Below are positions 61,372-64,000 of a stretch of DNA of 64,000 nucleotides, in pieces. The number at the start of each line of letters is the position of its first letter. Position 1 is the stretch's first letter. Origin of the DNA: JAWCLZ01 sp038850275 (GTDB taxonomy: Archaea > Halobacteriota > JAWCLZ01); assembly GCA_038850275.1 (NCBI GenBank), contig JAWCLZ010000001.1:1-64000 (forward strand), read 5' to 3'. The position numbers and the translations under genes were made by a program. The notes below the pieces were generated by a model that saw nothing but the letters and a program-made list of their open reading frames with translations, did no database searches and was not told the origin of the DNA.

Positions 61372-62145
61372 TCAATATTTAATCAAATAACTCACTGCCT
61401 CGCGAATATTTGAAACCTCTTTTACCTCCATATTCCACTGCTCTTTTGCATATTCAATTAAATCAAGCTCCTTGCGGACTGGATATTGATAAATATATGT
61501 AAAGCCTCCAATTCGCTTTTGCTCAGTATGCATTTCATAGTAAACTAAATGACTCTGCCCCTTTGGGATTAAGAATATAGTTGCGTTGTTTTTAAAAGCA
61601 GCATAGGCTTTCTCAAAAATACCGCCAACTTGCCCAATACTTCCATCTTCCTCAATCGTACCAGTTATCACTACATCTTGCTTGACTTCCCTCCCTTCAA
61701 TTGCTGCAACAGCTGTTGCTGCTATCGCTGCACCCGCAGATGGACCTCCTATTAGCCTGCCTTCAATCTCAAATGATATTATCACATCTAACTCCGCTAG
61801 GCTTTTTCCAGTTAAGTTTTGGGCAACTTGAATTGCTTTTTCAGCTGAATACTGCGTATCAGGCTCAACGAATGGATTGGTATTAATGAGCACTCTCCCC
61901 TTGCCTTCTTTTTTAATCTCCACTATAACCTTTCCAAGGGTGCCATTGTTATCACTGCTTCGCACTGCTACAATGTTACCAATTGCAACTAGAGTTTCAT
62001 TAGGCCTCAAAGGAGAATAAGTGACAGGGGGAGTTGGAGTTGAAATTTGAGGTATTTCCTCTTGAGATTCATATATATATGGCGCAATTAGAATTCCCAA
62101 GAGGAAAACAATTAAATATGATATTAATATGCTAAGCTTTTTCAT
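61372..62145 (-). CDS. Membrane-anchored Lon-type (S16) serine protease
   Basis: 257 residues. An N-terminal hydrophobic segment (ILISYLIVFLLGILIAPYIY) acts as signal or anchor, followed by a Thr/Pro linker (ISTPTPPVTYSP). The S16 protease domain has GRLIGGPSAGAAIAATAVAA (catalytic Ser) and GQVGGIFEKAYAAFKN (catalytic Lys), giving the Ser-Lys dyad. There is no AAA domain. It would act on the outer side of the membrane. Substrates unknown. It converges on cca. Confidence 0.85.
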   Translation of the reverse strand: MKKLSILISYLIVFLLGILIAPYIYESQEEIPQISTPTPPVTYSPLRPNETLVAIGNIVAVRSSDNNGTLGKVIVEIKKEGKGRVLINTNPFVEPDTQYSAEKAIQVAQNLTGKSLAELDVIISFEIEGRLIGGPSAGAAIAATAVAAIEGREVKQDVVITGTIEEDGSIGQVGGIFEKAYAAFKNNATIFLIPKGQSHLVYYEMHTEQKRIGGFTYIYQYPVRKELDLIEYAKEQWNMEVKEVSNIREAVSYLIKY

Positions 62146-62184
62146 AGCTAATTAATTATTAAATCAGCGTCTTAAAATTTTGCA

Positions 62185-62296
62185 TGCGGGAGGCCGGATT
62201 TGAACCGGCGAACCCCTTCGGGACAAGACCCTGAATCTTGCGCCTATAGTCAAGGAGAATTATTTTCCCCTATTGACCTGGCTTGGCAACTCCCGC
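62185..62296 (-). tRNA. tRNA-Leu(CAG) with a 27-nt intron in the D arm
   Basis: On the minus strand, acceptor GCGGGAG (62296-62290) pairs with CTCCCGC (62192-62186), discriminator A at 62185, no encoded CCA. It is class II with a long variable arm (TCCCGAAGGGGTTC). The anticodon stem CAAGA/TCTTG closes the loop TTCAGGG, anticodon CAG, without an intron. Between GGTCAA and AGGC of the D arm are 27 extra bases (62272-62246). Removing them gives a normal 85-nt tRNA-Leu. GGTC pairs with GACT, with three-base bulges AAT and ATA, placing the cuts at those ends, between positions 21 and 22. Confidence 0.9.
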
Positions 62297-62349
62297 TCAT
62301 TTTATCGAATCTAAACACCCATCTTAGTCATCGACACTACCATTTGCAA

Positions 62350-62697
62350 CTAAAGGCACTTTCTGGAGCTGCAAGCACTCGATGCTTGGTCGTGCTCCTC
62401 CCCCCTCCTCCTGCCTTCTAATAGTAAATTGCCAAAGATCAATCGCTCGACCACTTGAGCAACATATTGCCGCGTTCTATATTTCTGCAGATCCTCGCCA
62501 AATCTAAGTTCAGAATCAATTTGAATCCTGAGCAATGCATTTCTCAATTCCTCGCTGGGTTTAAGTTTCCTCACTTCCTCCAATTTATATGGCAGCATCT
62601 TTGGATCACATATAACCTCTGCTAGGAGTAATATATAATCTGGGGGATTAAATTCCCCTCGCTTGCCCATTAGGATTTGAATCACTTCTTTATCCAT
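62350..62697 (-). CDS. Small unknown protein downstream of DUF134
   Basis: 115 residues, not recognised. It has NPPDYILLLAEVICDPKML and helical segments (LEEVRKLKPSEELRNALLRI; YVAQVVERLIFGNLLLEG). The end is Arg/Ser/Cys-rich (EGRRRGEEHDQASSACSSR). It starts 10 bases after the DUF134 gene stops and would be cotranscribed. It ends 53 bases before the tRNA-Leu 5' end on the same strand. Confidence 0.5.
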   Translation of the reverse strand: MDKEVIQILMGKRGEFNPPDYILLLAEVICDPKMLPYKLEEVRKLKPSEELRNALLRIQIDSELRFGEDLQKYRTRQYVAQVVERLIFGNLLLEGRRRGEEHDQASSACSSRKCL

Positions 62698-62707
62698 AAC
62701 TTCTTCC

Positions 62708-63122
62708 TCATTGTTTCTTCACAACTTCATGAATGCGATAAAACTCAGTTGAGCCACATTTAGGACACTTCGAAGGCCTACCAGTACCAAATGGCGATTG
62801 CCATCTATGCAAGCAATTCCCACACTCAAATATTCGCACTCCATCTAATATATAACTTCCTCCCTTGATCTCAATTGCCTTGCCATTTACAAGAGCATCT
62901 ATTATTTTATGGCGAGCATTCATCAAATCGAGTGCACTTTGAAATACCCATTCTATGAGCCGCCTCCTCTTGTTCAAGTCCCTCCAAGTCCACGAGCCTT
63001 GCTGCCTCTAGCTCATTTAAGGTAAGTTCAACCACTTCTAAATCGCGCACTGGAACACCACGCGGTTTGAAATAGACTGCATTGGGGAGACAGGATATAT
63101 GTCTCTTCACCCGCTTAGCCAT
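62708..63122 (-). pseudogene. DUF134/UPF0251 family gene split by a frameshift
   Basis: Two overlapping frames together make a DUF134 protein of about 138 residues. The upstream frame (start Met at 63122) gives KRHISCLPNAVYFKPRGVPV and LEGLEQEEAAHRMGIS, then runs to an early stop near 62907. The downstream frame takes over near 62945 with MNARHKIIDALVNGKAIEI and ends with a zinc ribbon, CGNCLHRWQSPFGTGRPSKC then CPKCGSTEF. The break lies in the helix-turn-helix. It could be a real mutation or a sequencing error. The family is a suspected DNA-binding regulator. Confidence 0.75.
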
Positions 63123-63219
63123 TTTTGCCATCCTCAAATATTAAAATTTGATTTAAATTAAAAAACTTATTGAAAGAAAAAATAAAAAGAATTCTTTTTT
63201 CACTTCCTTTCCCACTTGC

Positions 63220-63475
63220 TCACTTCTTTTCTTCCCTCTTTATTATTACTTGGTCTATGTGTATCTTTGCATTCTGTAGAATTAATTTAATTACTCCCCC
63301 AGTTGTTGATACTGATGGTGGGTGCAGCTGCTGGGGTTGGAGTTGTGGTTGGTGTTGGGGTTGGGGTTGGTGTTGCTTCTGGTTTCTTTAGGGTTAATTT
63401 CAATACTTTTTTCTCCTCAGCCAATTTATCCACCTCTATCCTATTCCTAACCTTCCTACTAATCTTAATTTTTAT
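63220..63475 (-). other. Likely displaced C-terminal tail of cdhC in shifted frames
   Basis: This gap of more than 300 bases after the cdhC stop codon holds protein-like sequence in two frames. The first (63287-63475) reads ISRKVRNRIEVDKLAEEKKV, then LKLTLKKPEATPTPTPTPTT and ends at a stop at 63287. The second (63220-63300) reads GVIKLILQNAKIHIDQVIIK then REEKK and a stop. A Pro/Thr linker followed by a beta-rich end would suit a subunit tail. Frame changes near 63472 and near 63298 would join them to CdhC. Either sequencing errors or real shifts could be the cause. Confidence 0.5.
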
Positions 63476-64000
63476 CCTATTATTCCTTCTTCTCGGAGTA
63501 CTTCTATTACTTTCATGAATTGTGCTTCAGTTAAGCCTAGTTTTTTCTCCACCACTGTGAGGTCTATCTCTCCACCTGTCTCTTCTATATATGCTATTAC
63601 TTTTTGTTTTATCTCTGGGGTTACTTCAAATGGCCATCCCTCAGTTATTTTCTTTCCATCGATTGGTCTTATTACTCCAGTTACCACTGGGTGGTTGACT
63701 TTCTTTAGAAATGCCTTGAGTTCATCTAAATTCTTAGCTTCTTCCTCAGTTGCTATTTTTCCTTTCATTTCAGGTGGCCAGAAGTCTTGGGTTTTTTCTT
63801 TCAATCTCTTGGTTACCCAAACTGTTCTATACCACCCTCCATCTGCTTGAATGAATTTCTTGGAGCGCATGTATTCTATGCCCACTCCTAGGAAGCCTAT
63901 GACTTGTTTACCACCACCTGTTTGCCCTGCCATTGTGGAGAATGGTAAGCCATTTACTGCTATACCTGTGTAGTCTCTATCCACCCAGCCTATTCCATCT
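63472..64000 (-). CDS. cdhC: Acetyl-CoA synthase beta subunit (CdhC), C-terminal part
   Basis: The frame enters from the right edge (DGIGWVDRDYTGIAVNGLPF) and gives about 176 residues. FSTMAGQTGGGKQVIGFLGV, then GIEYMRSKKFIQADGGW, is a hallmark of CdhC of the archaeal CODH/ACS complex. CdhC carries the A-cluster and joins a methyl group, CO and CoA into acetyl-CoA, or runs the reverse. The catalytic cysteines lie off the window. The end after about residue 125 is a helical stretch (EVTPEIKQKVIAYIEETGGE; LTEAQFMKVIEVLREEGIIG). The stop at 63472 may be premature. Confidence 0.92.
   Translation of the reverse strand, partial: DGIGWVDRDYTGIAVNGLPFSTMAGQTGGGKQVIGFLGVGIEYMRSKKFIQADGGWYRTVWVTKRLKEKTQDFWPPEMKGKIATEEEAKNLDELKAFLKKVNHPVVTGVIRPIDGKKITEGWPFEVTPEIKQKVIAYIEETGGEIDLTVVEKKLGLTEAQFMKVIEVLREEGIIG

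Noticed and set aside
63303..63518. Plus-strand Gly/Val-rich ORF
   Set aside because: It is the antisense of a Pro/Thr linker in the cdhC tail; the repeat GGTTGG gives the apparent bias.

Overview
The window reads as a euryarchaeal chromosome fragment of low G+C content. Archaeal markers include MCM helicase, ribosomal protein S6e, the proteasome beta subunit, aCPSF1, class I CCA-adding enzyme, deoxyhypusine synthase, HMG-CoA reductase, inositol-phosphate lipid genes and the SMC-ScpA-ScpB condensin. Three genes point to tetrahydromethanopterin/F420 one-carbon metabolism: mptE (pterin pyrophosphokinase), npdG (F420-NADP oxidoreductase) and, running off the right edge, cdhC (acetyl-CoA synthase beta subunit). 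With the membrane-type formate dehydrogenase this suggests a methanogen relative or an Archaeoglobus/ANME/Syntrophoarchaeum-like lineage. I cannot name the genus. One run of 41 N and two probable frameshifts indicate a draft assembly.

Layout. 1-8.8 kb: an ArsR regulator cut by the left edge, a GNAT acetyltransferase, an EamA transporter, a Cas4-like nuclease, the archaetidylinositol pair (AIP synthase and inositol-phosphate synthase), tRNA-Gln, ileS and mptE, then a CxxC-cluster protein. 8.9-14 kb: an accessory patch with five consecutive single-pass pilin-like membrane proteins, a degenerate Nudix protein and small unknowns. 14-19.6 kb: npdG, rtcA, tRNA-Met, and a divergent glycogen synthase/GH57 amylase pair with a strong palindrome between them. 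19.6-24.3 kb: a dys/small protein/NifB-like operon, DUF2150 and fdhE. 24.5-29.1 kb: fdhABC, preceded by three tandem direct repeats. 29-34.9 kb: a site-2-type protease, aspartokinase, purM, guaA and neighbours. 35-45 kb: aCPSF1-psmB, rps6e, a ZIP transporter, pyrBI, hmgA and its convergent regulator, tRNA-Pro and mcm. 45-50.3 kb: smc-scpA-scpB. 50.5-54.4 kb: potDABC. 54-64 kb: an MBL-TPR protein, a beta-propeller protein, an AAA ATPase, thpR-cca, a Lon-like protease, tRNA-Leu, a frameshifted DUF134 gene and partial cdhC.

The most striking signal is in the tRNAs. All four tRNA genes carry introns. Three are very small (11, 13 and 15 nt) at the canonical 37/38 position. The fourth, in tRNA-Leu(CAG), is a 27-nt insertion in the D-arm between positions 21 and 22, with bulge-helix-bulge-like pairing that predicts a standard mature D-loop. 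Other unexplained structure includes the triple repeat before fdhA, two long palindromes at regulated promoters, a triple repeat before the ZIP transporter, an 18-bp minisatellite coding for the tail of a NifB-like protein, and the pilin-like operon with no visible assembly ATPase.

Several genes fit together. Formate oxidation (fdhABC, fdhE), F420/NADP exchange (npdG) and CODH/ACS (cdhC) belong to one-carbon energy metabolism. PotDABC could supply the spermidine that deoxyhypusine synthase uses. RtcA, ThpR and Cca act on RNA ends in a genome whose tRNAs need splicing. SMC, ScpA, ScpB and MCM are chromosome maintenance. Gene density is high: the only stretch over 300 bases without a confident gene is 63138-63471, and it holds what looks like the displaced tail of cdhC.
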